Origin: Heliocidaris tuberculata
Lineage: Eukaryota > Echinodermata > Echinoidea > Camarodonta > Echinometridae
NCBI GenBank assembly: GCA_025618425.1
Contig: CM046850.1
Coordinates: 9,846,749-9,910,748 of the forward strand
Length of the DNA: 64,000 nucleotides
Reading direction: 5' to 3'
The notes beneath the pieces were generated by a model. The model worked only from the letters and a program-made list of their open reading frames with translations. It searched no databases and was not told the DNA's origin. How positions within the stretch are numbered: position 1 is the first letter of the stretch; the number at the start of each line of letters is the position of its first letter. Shown piece after piece: positions 51,801-61,286 of this stretch. Made by a program: the position numbers and the translations under genes.

Positions 51801-52689
51801 CTCCTTAACTGCAGTCATAAAACGACTTCATGTGTATACGCTGCCGATATCTAGACGATGAATGAAATGTTCTTTAGTTGCTGTGAAGTGACGAATTTAA
51901 TTTTATATGATTAAATATTTGTCTGCATGTAAGTGGAAGGCAACTTCCTCTTTGCCGATTTCTTTTGAAAATAATTGATTGCTACAATTTCTACTTTTAA
52001 TTAGATTAAAGCCTAAAATATATTTTTATCACAAAAATCAAAAGTAAATAACTTGAACAAAACTACCACAGTTGGGTAATCCTTTCATCATTACCATGCT
52101 CATGCGATGATCCATCTCTTCCACGTCCTTTAAGGTGCATCTCCTCTCTGTCACTTCCATTTGTTGAATTGATTTCATAATTGGTATTGCTGCGGTTTGA
52201 GCTTTGACCAAATAGGTTTGCATCTTCCTCGTGGTTAGAGATTTCAACAAATCGTGCATAGTATCCCTTTGGTCCTTTATACAAATCAAATATCACTTCA
52301 TCTCCAATTTCAACAAGCTCGTATGATAACTCAGAATAATGAAAAAATATTTTGTTGTAAGTGTTATGTACTCTAATAAACCCGTATTTACGCTTGTCGA
52401 AATATTTCTTCACCATTCCAGTTATATCCAATTCAATAAGCACATCTGACTTCGAGTCTAACAAGTCAATAAACTGAACAGTTTCTGCGAAGTATCCCTT
52501 CGGACCTTTATACAAGTCAAATGTTACTTCATCTCCAACATCAACAGGCTCGTACAATACGTTAGAGTTATGAAAGTATACTTTGTTGTACGCGTCGTTC
52601 ACTCTTATAAACCCAAAGCGACGTTTCTTTTTATATTTCTTCACCACTCCGGTTACAGCTTTATTCAATGAGTATGATCCCTGTGACAT
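42693..52689 (-). CDS. Two cold-shock domains + TPR-like + HPDK (J-like) protein, 7 exons (join of first exon inferred)
   Basis: Exons 52689-52095, 49791-49676, 48952-48815, 47722 to about 47575, 46545-46404, 45316-45168 and 43057-42693 join in phase (1,0,0,1,2,1) to about 550 codons. Residues about 11-72 and 82-148 are cold-shock-like folds with the RNP1-type F-G-F-I-R-V / Y-G-F-I-R-V and RNP2-type V-Y-F-H / I-F-F-H motifs, so single-stranded nucleic-acid binding is expected. A polar linker with R-G-R-G-R-D-G follows. TPR-like helices come next (F-F-K-K-A-C-D-Q-A, L-A-L-D-C-Y-K-K-A-Y), then a charged coiled region (Q-E-K-K-G-A-R-E-K-E-K). The C-terminus has Y-H-P-D-K-V, the J-domain tripeptide H-P-D, at an unusual position. 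The alternative is that the cold-shock exon is a separate intronless gene ending at TAG 52063. I recognise no named orthologue. Confidence 0.6.
43141..43172. repeat. Poly(C)-poly(A) tract
   Basis: 10 C followed by about 24 A, directly upstream (minus strand) of exon 7. Confidence 0.85.
43516..43650. mobile_element. Fold-back MITE, 135 bp
   Basis: Ends ACTGTATTTCCGAACGTGT and ACACGTTCGGTAATACAGT; inner palindrome TTTCATACGCGT...ACGCGTATGAAA. In the last intron of the TPR/HPDK gene. Confidence 0.75.
43690..44545. repeat. Poly(G)/poly(C) element with GGCGCCCGGGGC-type end
   Basis: Starts GGCGCCCGGGGCAAAC, carries C runs at 43719-43728 and 44501-44508 and a 31-base G run at 44172-44202. It ends GTGCCACCCGGGGCACGTGC...CTTCGTAGATACGACACTG. 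The boundary is approximate. Confidence 0.5.
44172..44202 (+). repeat. 31-base poly(G) run
   Basis: The longest uninterrupted G tract in the window. It lies in the intron of a minus-strand gene, so the transcript would carry a C tract. Confidence 0.9.
44563..44612 (+). repeat. (CAA)n/(CA)n microsatellite
   Basis: CAACAACGACAACAACAAC running into ACACACACACGC units. Confidence 0.9.
45168..45316 (-). CDS. TPR/HPDK gene, exon 6
   Basis: 149 bp, phase 2 to 1; acceptor TATTTACCTAG|GTACA, donor GCCAAAG|GTATTT. Cys-containing amphipathic helix with D-L-E-K-D-V-Q-Y-Q-K-D-V-V. Confidence 0.8.
45366..45573. repeat. (CTC)n, (ACT)n, poly(A) and (TA)n cluster
   Basis: A CTC/ACT triplet array to 45496, then A19 at 45521-45539 and about 16 TA units, about 50 bases upstream (minus strand) of exon 6. 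Confidence 0.92.
45728..46007. repeat. (ACT)n microsatellite, about 280 bp
   Basis: About 90 ACT triplets with CTT, TCT and GCT interruptions; a second large array 150 bases from the first. Long open frames here are artefacts. Confidence 0.95.
46404..46545 (-). CDS. TPR/HPDK gene, exon 5
   Basis: 142 bp, phase 1 to 2; acceptor GCATATTCCAG|ATCGG, donor CAAGG|GTATCG. Contains C-A-A-K-V-S-C-F-L-H-I-A-T-I-Y-F-R-K-G, again a TPR-like helix. Confidence 0.8.
47112..47289. mobile_element. TTAA-flanked MITE, 178 bp
   Basis: TTAA on both sides (47108-47111 and 47290-47293). Inverted ends GGGCTGGTCACATTTG and CAAATGTGACCCGCCC; inner pair AAAGGTACACCCTA / TAGGGTGTACCTTT. In intron 4 of the TPR/HPDK gene. 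Confidence 0.8.
47575..47722 (-). CDS. TPR/HPDK gene, exon 4 (3' end uncertain)
   Basis: Acceptor TGACGCAG|GTGATG, phase 0. Contains W-A-E-H-L-E-K-S-I-R-E-C-L-D-D-I-R-I-W. Two donors give the phase needed by exon 5: AAAGA|GTGATG (exon end 47575) and GACA|GTAATG (47566). They differ by three residues. Confidence 0.7.
47951..48586. mobile_element. Long-inverted-repeat element, copy 2
   Basis: Ends TAGGTGTAAAAAATA and TTTTTTTACACCTAGTA with inner arms AATAACTCAAAAGTTATAAC / GTTATAATTTTTGAGTTATT, as in 33989-34846. Contains a C run at 48257-48268 and (GT)n at 48151-48168. In intron 3 of the TPR/HPDK gene. Confidence 0.7.
48815..48952 (-). CDS. TPR/HPDK gene, exon 3
   Basis: 138 bp, phase 0 to 0; acceptor TTTTTACAG|CTTG, donor CAAAAG|GTATGT. 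Reads L-A-L-D-C-Y-K-K-A-Y then D-L-V-S-A-A-K-N-I-G, the typical helix pair of a TPR. Confidence 0.82.
49676..49791 (-). CDS. TPR/HPDK gene, exon 2
   Basis: 116 bp; acceptor TATGTCTAG|GTGAC, donor TTCAAG|GTTAGT, phase 1 to 0. Encodes a Ser/Thr-rich start and the helix N-M-F-F-K-K-A-C-D-Q-A-C-G-V-A-K-L-N-D-F-K. Too short for simple ORF finding; identified from splice sites and phase. Confidence 0.75.
49890..50115. repeat. Degenerate ATTCCGAAGGTTC repeat array
   Basis: At least six direct or inverted forms of GGTTCATTATTCCGAA. Same family as 27800-27990. Confidence 0.65.
50146..50300 (+). repeat. End fragment of the 8513-9094 MITE family
   Basis: TTAA (50142-50145) followed by AGGAGAATGAAACCCTGG. 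The right end is not found. Confidence 0.6.
50301..51235 (-). other. Intron 1 of the cold-shock/TPR gene or intergenic; no gene seen
   Basis: G run at 50579-50593; otherwise AT-rich. Confidence 0.4.
51236..51500. repeat. Duplicated GC-rich segment with CCCCTGGAC triplet
   Basis: Two diverged copies (51236-51390 and 51412-51490) of CTCGAGAGCTTAGGGGGTTC / CTAGAGCTTGCGGGGGCTCC ... CCCACCCAAATG...CGCTCTTACGCGCACA. Three direct CCCCTGGAC units fall at 51321-51348. Confidence 0.7.
52095..52689 (-). CDS. Cold-shock-domain exon (exon 1 of the TPR/HPDK gene or a separate gene)
   Basis: Start chosen at 52689 (AAC ATG T context). An in-frame ATG at 52755 would add 22 residues. Two cold-shock-like repeats share V-G-D-E-V/G-D-E-V-I-F-D-L-Y-K-G-P-K-G-Y, so they arose by tandem duplication. 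The frame either splices at CATG|GTAATG (52095/52094, phase 1, which fits the acceptor at 49791) or runs on 10 codons to a TAG at 52065-52063. Confidence 0.8.
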
Positions 52690-53690
52690 GTTGACATGAT
52701 AATAAAGCTGCTTGATCCAACTTTTCCTAGACACCGCTGAGTAACAGATCATCAAAATAATGGTATCGTGAATGATGTATCATTTCCAATTCATGTCCCA
52801 GAATGTAAGTCATGATCTAAGCGTAAATAACGTAGGAAGCAACAGGTACTATCACGATAGCTACAGAAAAAACTGAATCGTAGAGTAATCGTAGTGTTTA
52901 CTTCTAAGATTGCGCAATGTCATAAGTTCGGGATTCCCACGCCTGTCAAATGCTCTTAGCAATAGACATATCGGTCGTCCAATACCTGTACTGTTTTGTA
53001 AAACACACTGTGAATTGGATATGTACAGTGATCGAATCAGGAATTGACCGCGCGCGGCAGTGTACACACATACCCCCTATTAAATTAAAATGTTACCAAC
53101 AAGAACCAAAAATTACATTCAACTAGCTATGTTGACTTCCAATGGATTAGAGGATCAATCTACAGTGTACAATAGTCAGGCCCCGGACCCCCCTTTTTTT
53201 AATCAACCCTATTACATGTATATACATTGATATTGCACGCCTCAGCCATGAAGCCCCTACCCCCCAACCACCAAGTATCCACCACTGGACATATTAATTG
53301 GGCTGAGTTTTTATAGTAACCATATTCATGGTTGTTTTACAAAGAACAGATAGTCTCGTAAACTCAGACATCATTAACTTCAGAATGCAACACTCTGATA
53401 TTAAGTTGGTTCTAATAAAAGAAGAAAATCAAACACAAATCAGCAATTCTGTGACGTACCTTCCGGGCATCTCTTCTACCTACACTGCCTTAAAAATATA
53501 AATTTCTATTTTAGAAAAAACACACAATATCCAATTTTCTATACACCATCGATACAATTATTGCATGCACATATGCTTGTCCCCAACCCCTGTATGATAT
53601 AAATCTATTCCCTTTTGCAACAACAAAGAAAATGGAAATTAATGAAACTTTTAGTAGAGAGCAATTGGGATATAGGTGCGCGAAAATTTC
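52690..53690. other. Upstream of the cold-shock exon; no gene seen
   Basis: Presumed 5' flank of the minus-strand cold-shock gene. A pyrimidine-rich TTTTTTCTGTAG on the minus strand near 52861 could be an acceptor for a leader exon. Nothing else is recognisable. Confidence 0.35.
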
Positions 53691-53818
53691 GTCACACTTT
53701 GAATTTTAAAATTCATGACTTTCTTAATATTCATCGGACTTTGCTCAAGCTTTCACTGATCTTGTGTCTCTGCGAACCAACCTAATCTCAGGGTCAGGGT
53801 GGACTTCCCCTTTAACTC
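53691..53818 (-). repeat. TTAA-adjacent MITE end
   Basis: Ends GGTCAGGGTGGACTTCCCC followed by TTTAA, similar to the end at 6793. The other end is not found. Confidence 0.4.
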
Positions 53819-53940
53819 CGCCAATCTTCATGATCTTCGACGTAGATAAAAATTTGATCATTTACTCATATATTTCAGATCTATGTTAAAATGTAAGCTT
53901 AGATATCTTCAAAATAAGCACAAGATTTTGTTGAGAATTC

Positions 53941-54025
53941 TTTTTTTTTGGGGGGGGGGGGGAGAGGGGGGGTGAGGATCATTTTTGTGATCAGTGACAG
54001 GAGCAGGAGGAGGGGGGGGGGAAGG
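53941..54025 (+). repeat. Poly(T)/poly(G) rich tract
   Basis: T9, then G runs at 53951-53962 and 54012-54020 with GAGG interruptions. Confidence 0.8.
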
Positions 54026-54560
54026 TTACGCTCAACATAGATAGCTACATTTTATTTTATTCAAAAAAAAAATGATGGGGCATTGCTACTATTATTATTT
54101 CATTCGGCAAATCAAAGGACATGTAGAATTACAATGAAGAACAAAACACAATACATGAAGGTTGAAGGTAATATTAATGATCTCCCGAGTGTACTGACAC
54201 GTTGCCAGGAATGGGGCAGGAAAACTGAATCACGGAAACCCTATAAGGGTCCCTCATTCCGACTTGCCATACTCTTAAAGAAAACCATTTGTTTTCTATA
54301 AAGATTTTGAGCCTCAGATTGAAATGTACAGGGAGGGGTCCATAAAGGTGCATGAAACAAAGACACGCCTTTGTTCCGTCACTTATGCGACAAGACACTT
54401 TCCGGATTTTCAGAAAATAAGGCAAGTCAACATTGCACACGAGGTTCATTTTGCTGACTTAAGGCTGCGTAAGCGACCAGCGCGGTCTTTTGAGAGAGAA
54501 ATCAAACAAGAGATACAAGAGGTAAATGTAAAATACAAACAAAGCCTCGAATTAATGGCG

Positions 54561-54850
54561 TATGGACGTATGACTTTTCAAAAGCGTTTGACACTATCCC
54601 TCATCATGCTCATGAGAGATAGGCAGCCAAATTGCACATGTATGATATCCGTTGGAAGCTGCTCAATTGGATCATCAACTTCCTCACAAAAAGAAGGCAA
54701 AGAGTTGTCACCAATGGTAAAAGTTCCGACTGGGTTGACGTAGTCTAAGGCGTCCTACAAGGGACAGTATTGGGTCCCTTGCTGTTCCTGCTGAATATCA
54801 ACGACATCACAGCAAATTTGCAGTCTGAAATACGCCTATTTGCTGATTTT
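54561..54850 (+). pseudogene. CR1/Jockey-like reverse-transcriptase fragment
   Basis: With frameshifts and stops it reads F-S-K-A-F-D-T-I-P-H-H, W-K-L-L-N-W-I-I-N-F-L-T-K-R-R-Q-R-V, then G-V-L-Q-G-T-V-L-G-P-L-L-F-L-L-N-I-N-D and L-F-A-D. It stops abruptly at the catalytic F-A-D-D, where a poly(T)-poly(G) tract begins. It is a dead internal fragment. Confidence 0.85.
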
Positions 54851-54892
54851 TTTTTTTATTTTTTTTTAATTTTTTTTTTTTGGGGGGGGGTA
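54848..54892 (+). repeat. Poly(T)-poly(G) tract at the reverse-transcriptase breakpoint
   Basis: T-rich 35 bases followed by G10, exactly where the retroelement homology ends. Confidence 0.85.
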
Positions 54893-55249
54893 CAATGTGG
54901 TCAAAGGCAGCGTCATCCCTTTAAAGACCCAAACGCTGAAACATATCGAACAAAGATCGTTCTAGTCCATGATCACTCGACCTCACCCGTGTATCTACAT
55001 GGACTAGCAAGTCTATCGACACGTGCCAAGAAGAATTAACTTCACGGCTTTTTAGTAGCGCAATCAAAATGATATACCCAGTGTGAAGTCAACATAAAAG
55101 GGCACTCTTTAAAACAATGACCTGTACGGTAATTGGATACAATAACTGATTACTTGCAGAGTTAACAAGGAAGATGACTGCAAAACGGGACATGAAACAA
55201 TAGTATATTTTAAAGACTTTCGGGAAGACATCAATCTACATTTACCAGA

Positions 55250-55790
55250 CTCGACACATTTTGGGCATTTTGCATTATTTGCTTAAATCCAAAAAGCCAC
55301 GTGCATGTATAGACATATATTAAACAGCGCAAGACAACTCAGGCAAATTGTGTGAACTAGTCTACATGTACGTACCAAAATGCGCGCTGATACCCAACGC
55401 TAACAGTGTCATCAGTCTTGTGCAATGTAACCTGTGATACAATATAACCTCCATTCGTTGAATCCATGGTTGAATCACAGGTTCCATTGCAGAAGTGAAC
55501 AACACATTTGGATTTACGCAAATTATGCAAATTGCCCAAAGTTGCTTTTTCGGCACCAAAGTTGAAATTGTTCGGAGACCAAATGGGAACACAAATCCGC
55601 ACACACAAAAAACCCAATTGAAATAATTTTTCTCGGTTTATAAAAAGTTAAGTCGACTTAATTGTCCGATGATGCTGGACAAGAGCGCGAGGGGGGGGGG
55701 GGGGGGGGTTCCGGCGGTAATTCTCTAGTCCCTAGCCTTTTATGACATAGTTGCAAATTTTCAGACTGATCTTGATGTATATGATGTATA
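55250..55790 (+). repeat. Intact copy of the 20.2/22.3 kb repeat
   Basis: Contains both halves of the repeat that is split at 20463/22294. CTGATACCCAACGC (55388) is undivided here. G run at 55691-55708. Confidence 0.8.
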
Positions 55791-55793
55791 TGT

Positions 55794-55990
55794 GGAGGTG
55801 TCTTGGTATAGTGGTTCATTAACTTGACTCTCCATCCAAGAATTGAGGGTTCGAATCTCAGCCTGGCACTAACAGACTTGAAATATTATTGGTCAACATT
55901 AGGGCACCCCTTCACGTTTCTGATTCCTCTTTTCTGTTTCTGCTTTCTATAGTGTAAATAAACTTCTCTCTCTTTCTCTCTTTTTTAAAA
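55794..55990 (+). mobile_element. tRNA-derived SINE (family C)
   Basis: GGTGTCTTGGTATAGTGGTT carries an A box and GAGGGTTCGAATCTCAG a B box. The body ends in TAAACTTCTCTCTC and a CT tract. It differs from families A and B. Confidence 0.75.
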
Positions 55991-56029
55991 GTCTATGGCC
56001 CGAATTCACAAAGGAGGTAAGGTTTAAAC

Positions 56030-56690
56030 CTCCGTAAGCGTACTAAAATAAGCGTAAATAAGCGCACATTGCCCATGCTCAAAGAAAACATATGATTGGA
56101 TCGGATTCCGTGCGCACGTACGCTTAAAAACCCCAGGAGGGGGTTTAAACCAGGCCCCTAAAGCTCCGCCATTTTGTCAGAGACATTTGAACACGATTTG
56201 AACGCGCCCGAAGCGCCATTAACATACTATGAATTATTCATTTCTTAAGATGCTCCCAACATCCATACATGCTCTTCACGCCACAAAAACAAAAACGCGG
56301 GTCAGCGTCGAGCATGCGCATTGAGAGAGGTCAAGTACACTTAATTTATTCATGTATGTTAATGTATTCATGATATGGATTTTGACGACTTACCAGCATT
56401 GACGAATCAGTGCCTTCCATTTTTAATATAATTATAATAATCAACAATACAAGTGAAATGATAAACAGTGAGAAGATACGTGCCGTACCGTACTTATTAT
56501 TCACTGTTGAAAAATGAATATGAAATCAAATTTGGTTAAGCTGTGTCACAAGAAACGAATCCATATGTGGGAACTTCTGAGTAATTAAAAAATATATATA
56601 ATTATTTTTCTTTTCTGTTGTTAATTTTTTTTTTTTAATAGCAAACATGGAATTGAACTCCCGGCCCCCACCCAGACTTACCAGCTCTCT
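56030..56690. other. Repeat end and AT-rich spacer
   Basis: CCCGAATTCACAAAGGAGGT (about 56000) and GGTTTAAACC at 56023 with GGGTTTAAACCAGGCCCC at 56138 suggest a small inverted-repeat element. The rest is unremarkable. Confidence 0.4.
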
Positions 56691-56885
56691 CTCTCTCTCT
56701 CTCTCTCCCCTCTCAAAAAAAAAAAAATGAAAAAAATTACTAACTCATGCGGCAAGGGGGGGGGGGGCAGAGATATTGGAAACTTTCTTTTCCCCTTTTT
56801 CTTCCCATCTCTCTCACTATCACATCGTTGCCTTTCTCATTATCATATCATCATCTCACAAGTTATCTCTCTCATTATCTCTTAA

Positions 56886-56916
<31 letters not shown>

Positions 56917-56950
56917 TCTCTTAACTCTCTCTCTCTTTCTCTCTGACACT
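56684..56950. repeat. (CT)n microsatellites with poly(A)/poly(G)
   Basis: CT arrays at 56685-56706, 56885-56912 and 56925-56943, with a G run at 56757-56767. Confidence 0.92.
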
Positions 56951-58324
56951 CTATTCCTCCCTCACGTCCTGTTCCATCACTCTATCTGCAGTTAGATTTG
57001 ATTCATTGGAAAAAAAAAAGAAATACATGTACCATTGGATTACTGCTAGTTGAATGTTCATAAAATCAATTTTAATTACATAGCTTCTCACAATAATGTA
57101 ATTTACCATGTTTACAGTTTATGTGATTAAATCTGCAATTGTGATGCACAGTCGATCTAAAACAGATTTGATTGTTTTACCTTATGTTTTTTGCATCTTT
57201 TTCTTGCATCTGTCATTTTTTTTTCAATTGTGTATTCCATCATCCACTATTTTTAACACAACGTATATTTATAATGCATTTGTTCTACTAATATCAAAGG
57301 GCCATATAAGTATTATTCTAAACTTTTATAGAAATAACTAATATGATGCCCTACACGAAAAATTCAAACATATACTTTATATTACTAACAAAGAGTACAT
57401 TTTCATCACAACTGAATTATTAAAATCAAATGACCTCACCTGCTACATGAAAGTATTACATCTTTAAATCTTATTGCATTTGTTGATTTATTTGGAATTT
57501 TTGATCACATTATAGGTTCCTCTTATACTTCGGGGAGTTTATAAAATGATGACTTATGCAACATAGAATACTTGAAAATCCTGATGAAATCATCAGAATT
57601 TTTCATAACAAATTTACCCTAACTCAGTGCAGTATGCAGGATTTTCTAAGGGGGGCACACAAATGCAGGGCTGTCAACTTTGGGAAAATGCTTGGAGGGA
57701 GATTCATATTTTTTTCTTGTTGCAAGCCCTCCAAAAGTCGCTCAGTGGGGGAGGGTTGATTTCATGATTTCATGGGGTCCAGTTTTCCTCCATAATTCTC
57801 TAACAAAAAAAAAAAAGTTCTAAAAGGGGGCACAAAAAAAAAGGAGGGGGCACACTGTATACTATTCTTTCAAGGGGGTGGGGGCACGGGCTGGGATTGC
57901 CCCCCTTCCTAAATCCACCACAGAGAATTTTTCATGAACCCAATAACCTTTTTTTTTTTCGTCAAAAGTTGTCAGGTGGCAGTCTGCCCCTCTGCCCCCC
58001 CCTAGCTACACTAGTGCCCTAACTCCAAAACCACAAAGTCTCCATTGAAACAATGACCAACTAATGTACATTTCAGAGTCCTAAAGACTGTTGGTTGAAA
58101 TTTGATCCACACATACCAAGGGGATAATTATTTGACTTGAAAATGAAAGATAGTTATGTTAATTTTCTCTACATACATGTAAGGCTCTCTAGATGAACTA
58201 ACCTGTTTTTTCAATATCTCAGTACTGATTGTTTTTGACATTTAAATAGTTTTATATCATATAAACAGCATTTGATAGTATAAACTTTCCCAAATTGAAA
58301 TTTCAATCATCAGATATAAGATCA
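56951..58324. other. No gene seen; poly(G)/poly(C) fragments
   Basis: 57640-58020 contains paired GGGGGCACA / TGTGCCCCC-like fragments of the poly(G) repeat families. 57000-57600 is AT-rich with no coding signal. Confidence 0.45.
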
Positions 58325-58471
58325 GGGGCCCGTTGCACAAAACTTGCGTTTGAACGCAACTCAGGAAAATCAAACGCAACTTTATTTTCAGCCAATCAGA
58401 AGTGTGCATTTAGGACTTGCGTTTGATTTTTAGGAGTTGCGATTAAACGCAAGTTTTGTGCAACGGGCCCC
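58325..58471. mobile_element. MITE with GGGGCCCGTTGCAC ends, copy 2
   Basis: 147 bp, about 95 percent identical to 31104-31252 across the whole length, including CAGCCAATCAGAAGTG. Ends GGGGCCCGTTGCACAAAAC and GTTTTGTGCAACGGGCCCC are better matched than in copy 1. Confidence 0.88.
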
Positions 58472-58483
58472 AGTTCATTGGAT

Positions 58484-58487
<4 letters not shown>

Positions 58488-58517
<30 letters not shown>

Positions 58518-58790
58518 TTTGTTGAGATGCACAATGGATCAAAGCATAACCTCATTGAGCCTGGCAATCACTTCAGTAATGTAAGACAAGCTAATACAGT
58601 GGGGCAATTCAAATCTGCACTAAAAACATACTCATTCAATTGATTAATATAACATTTCCGGCAGGTTTCCTACTTGTTTCTCTTTTTCACCCTTTCCTCA
58701 GTGCATTGAGAACTTTTTCAAAGGTATTATACGCGATATAAGAACTGTTCTATTATTGTTATCATTATCATTATTATTATTATCATAAAC
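58488..58790 (+). mobile_element. Poly(T) and 3' end of a CR1/L2-like retrotransposon
   Basis: After T27, a frame reads P-G-N-H-F-S-N-V-R-Q-A-N-T-V-G-Q-F-K-S-A-L-K-T-Y-S-F-N and stops at 58643, the usual C-terminus of such polymerases. A 3' UTR follows, ending in GATATAAGAACTG and ATT/ATC triplets. Confidence 0.7.
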
Positions 58791-59161
58791 ATTAGGGGCC
58801 AGGCAATGTCCCTAGGCCATCTCGAAGAGGAAACCCTCAACTCAATAGGCCTAATGAGCTAAATACATCTGCATGAAAGAATTGGCGGTATTAGAATTTA
58901 TAAAGTGACATGTGCAGTGGCGGGTGAAGGTGCCACATGTGAAAAGCTTTAGATGCAGTATCCTTTTCTCTTAAATGTGCTTGTTACAATAACTTCAGAC
59001 TCTCTGGATTTTAATACGAAGTATTTAATCTGTTGTAGCCGCCATCAAAGCTGAAGAGGTCAAGTTGAACTCCATGCATGTCTGTAGAATGAAATAAGAA
59101 AAGAATGGAATTAATCACGTTGAAATCACATGATATATAAATCATTGAACACAGTGGCAGA

Positions 59162-59400
59162 TTGGGGGGGGGGGCACTTCCGGCCTCCTCCCTTTTCAAA
59201 GAGCAGTGTACATTGTGGCCTCTCTTTTTAAAATTGTGCCCCCCCCCCACCCTTTGAACTAATAAGTTTCTTTCTTTTTTTATTTATTTTTTTGCTTGTC
59301 AGGGAATTTTGCAGGAAAACTGGACCCCAAACATATGACAACCATTTTTTCCCCCTTCTTCTTCTGAGATTTGTGCCCCCCCCCTTTTACAAAATCTATC
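59162..59400. repeat. Poly(G)/poly(C) repeat fragments
   Basis: G run at 59164-59174, C runs at 59240-59248 and 59376-59385, and the AACTGGACCCC/TTTTACAAAAT blocks shared with 30245-30478. Confidence 0.6.
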
Positions 59401-59452
59401 TTTGTGAATGAACCAAGGACATCCTTTAGTACCTCAGTTGTGTGAGTATATA

Positions 59453-59717
59453 CCAGGGGCGGCGCCAGGGTATTTAAATAGGGGGGGGGGGCAAAATGAC
59501 GCTATAGCAACGTCGCACGTCGAGGGTCTTGAAATAACAAATAGGACTATAACAGTTATGTCATAATTGCATGGCCTAGCCTTCTCTTCTCCATTTCCCC
59601 TTCTCTTTCTCCTTCCCCCCCCCCCTTCTTCCTCTTTTTTTTTTTTTTTGCTCGCTTGAAAAATGATAGGGGGGCAGCCGCCCCCCTGCCCCCCCCCCCC
59701 TGTAGCGCCGCCCCTGG
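59453..59717. mobile_element. MITE with CCAGGGGCGGCGC ends
   Basis: 265 bp; perfect 13-base inverted ends CCAGGGGCGGCGC / GCGCCGCCCCTGG, each followed inward by a G or C run (59481-59490, 59691-59700). T-rich centre. It lies 38 bases from the donor of candidate exon 3. A target duplication is not clear. Confidence 0.75.
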
Positions 59718-59864
59718 TGTATACGAAGAAACTTATTCATACAGCTGAGCCTACCTCTCTTAACTTCAGCAAGTCGGCAGTTCTTTCTTCCTCTCTGAAT
59801 TGTCTTTACTCAAAGTGGGATATGCCTTCAGCATCTATTGTTACTGAAGAAGAGAAGCATCATC

Positions 59865-60365
59865 CTGGAAAAATAAAATAGTTCATACATCACATAATAA
59901 GTATTTATGCTCCATTTATGCTGGCCACATTGATTCTCAAAGAGAATACAAGTAAGACATAGATTCCTTTCACAGATTCTATCTGAAATTGTAATGTCTT
60001 TCTTCAGAAATATTTCAAAATAAATTTAAGTACCCAATTTTTTTTTCATTTGATATTCTACTTGCTATTGTTTGCGTACATGTATTATTGAAAAGGGTTG
60101 AAGAACACTCTCAAAGGAACTAACATAATGTATTTACTTGTCAACACATTTTAGATCCCATAAAACCCTCTTATATTTATTATATACTTCGGATATCAGA
60201 ATCATACATCTATCCTTGACACTATAAGTATTCGCTCAATCTATCATTCCATCTTTAAAATCTGTAACTCCTCAACTAAATCTTAACATTCCCATTGAAA
60301 TAACCATGGAGTTGCCACTTTAATTGATTTCCAAGATTAGGGCTCTAGATCTAGAACTACCATAC
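59865..60365. other. Intron of the candidate minus transcript; no other feature
   Basis: AT-rich, nothing recognisable. Confidence 0.4.
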
Positions 60366-60424
60366 CTGTCATGCAATCAGGAAAATGAAAATAAAGTGGC
60401 ATCCTAGTAGATTTACATTGTATT

Positions 60425-60535
60425 TCATCCGTCATCTCCAGTAGTTAGTGGTAGTAGTACGTTCAGCCATGCGTTGATGGGTAGATACATGTAGAACAAA
60501 ACACTTGGTAGGTCTGCATATTCTTCCATGTTCAT
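60425..60535 (-). CDS. Candidate small ORF, exon 2 part
   Basis: 36 codons, M-N-M-E-E-Y-A-D-L-P then a hydrophobic L-F-Y-M-Y-L-P-I-N-A-W-L-N-V-L-L-P-L and T-T-G-D-D-G before TGA. The hydrophobic half could be a membrane anchor. No family is recognised. Confidence 0.4.
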   Translation of the reverse strand: MNMEEYADLPSVLFYMYLPINAWLNVLLPLTTGDDG

Positions 60536-60969
60536 CTGAAAAAGAAAATTGAAAATGATAATTGATAGTGATACTCTTTATTACCTTTCAACAATTTGTT
60601 ATTTTGTTTTTTTGTCCTGCCTAAAAATGAAAATGACTAGCCCATTTGATTTTGATTTCCTTCCCTGCTACACTAAGTAAAAAAAAAAACATACATTCCG
60701 ACTTCTCTTAAAGTTCGTTTTCAAATTCAATCAAACTTTAACTTTTAGTTTCATTGGCTAAAAGTTAACAACGCTATACAGGTTTATTCTTTTAATTCTA
60801 ATCTAATATCATTTTAACATGACAATGAGTTGAATCGGGCAGAACTAGAGTAAAGACTAACTAGACCAGGACCCCCCCCCCCCAATTCATAATTCAATCA
60901 CTGACCAGGCTTTTTTCCATTAGGCTAGTAATGTGCTTTGCCCTAGACTCTAGTACTGTCTAGGTCTAT

Positions 60970-61130
60970 GTCTAACTACATGTGTTACGATTAGATCTAC
61001 ATGTACGTTAGACTAGATCTAGATGATCTAGAAAATCTAGACTTAGAGTCAGACCATCGAGTAGGAATCTAGATCAGATCTAGTCTAGTATGTAGATTCT
61101 AGGACTTGCCAAGACAAGACCTAGCCTAGG
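60970..61130. repeat. CTAGATCTA-rich low-complexity region
   Basis: Dense, irregular repetition of TAGATCTA, CTAGAC and CCTAG. A second block lies at 61970-62180, so the element at 61287-61968 sits inside it. Confidence 0.75.
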
Positions 61131-61286
61131 CCTACGTCAATGACTGGCTAGGCCTTGCATCCCCCCCAAAAGAAATATATGTATATAAATAACCAATAAT
61201 ATATGCCCTACAAAAAAAAAAAAAAAAAAAAAATCGTCAGTAAATCTAACAGTAACAGACTTTTGTGTAAGTTAGATCTAACTTTA

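Noticed and set aside
54083..54743. A 139-codon protein-coding gene near 54.3-54.7 kb
   Set aside because: The second half is a shifted reverse-transcriptase fragment; the first half has no recognisable domain.
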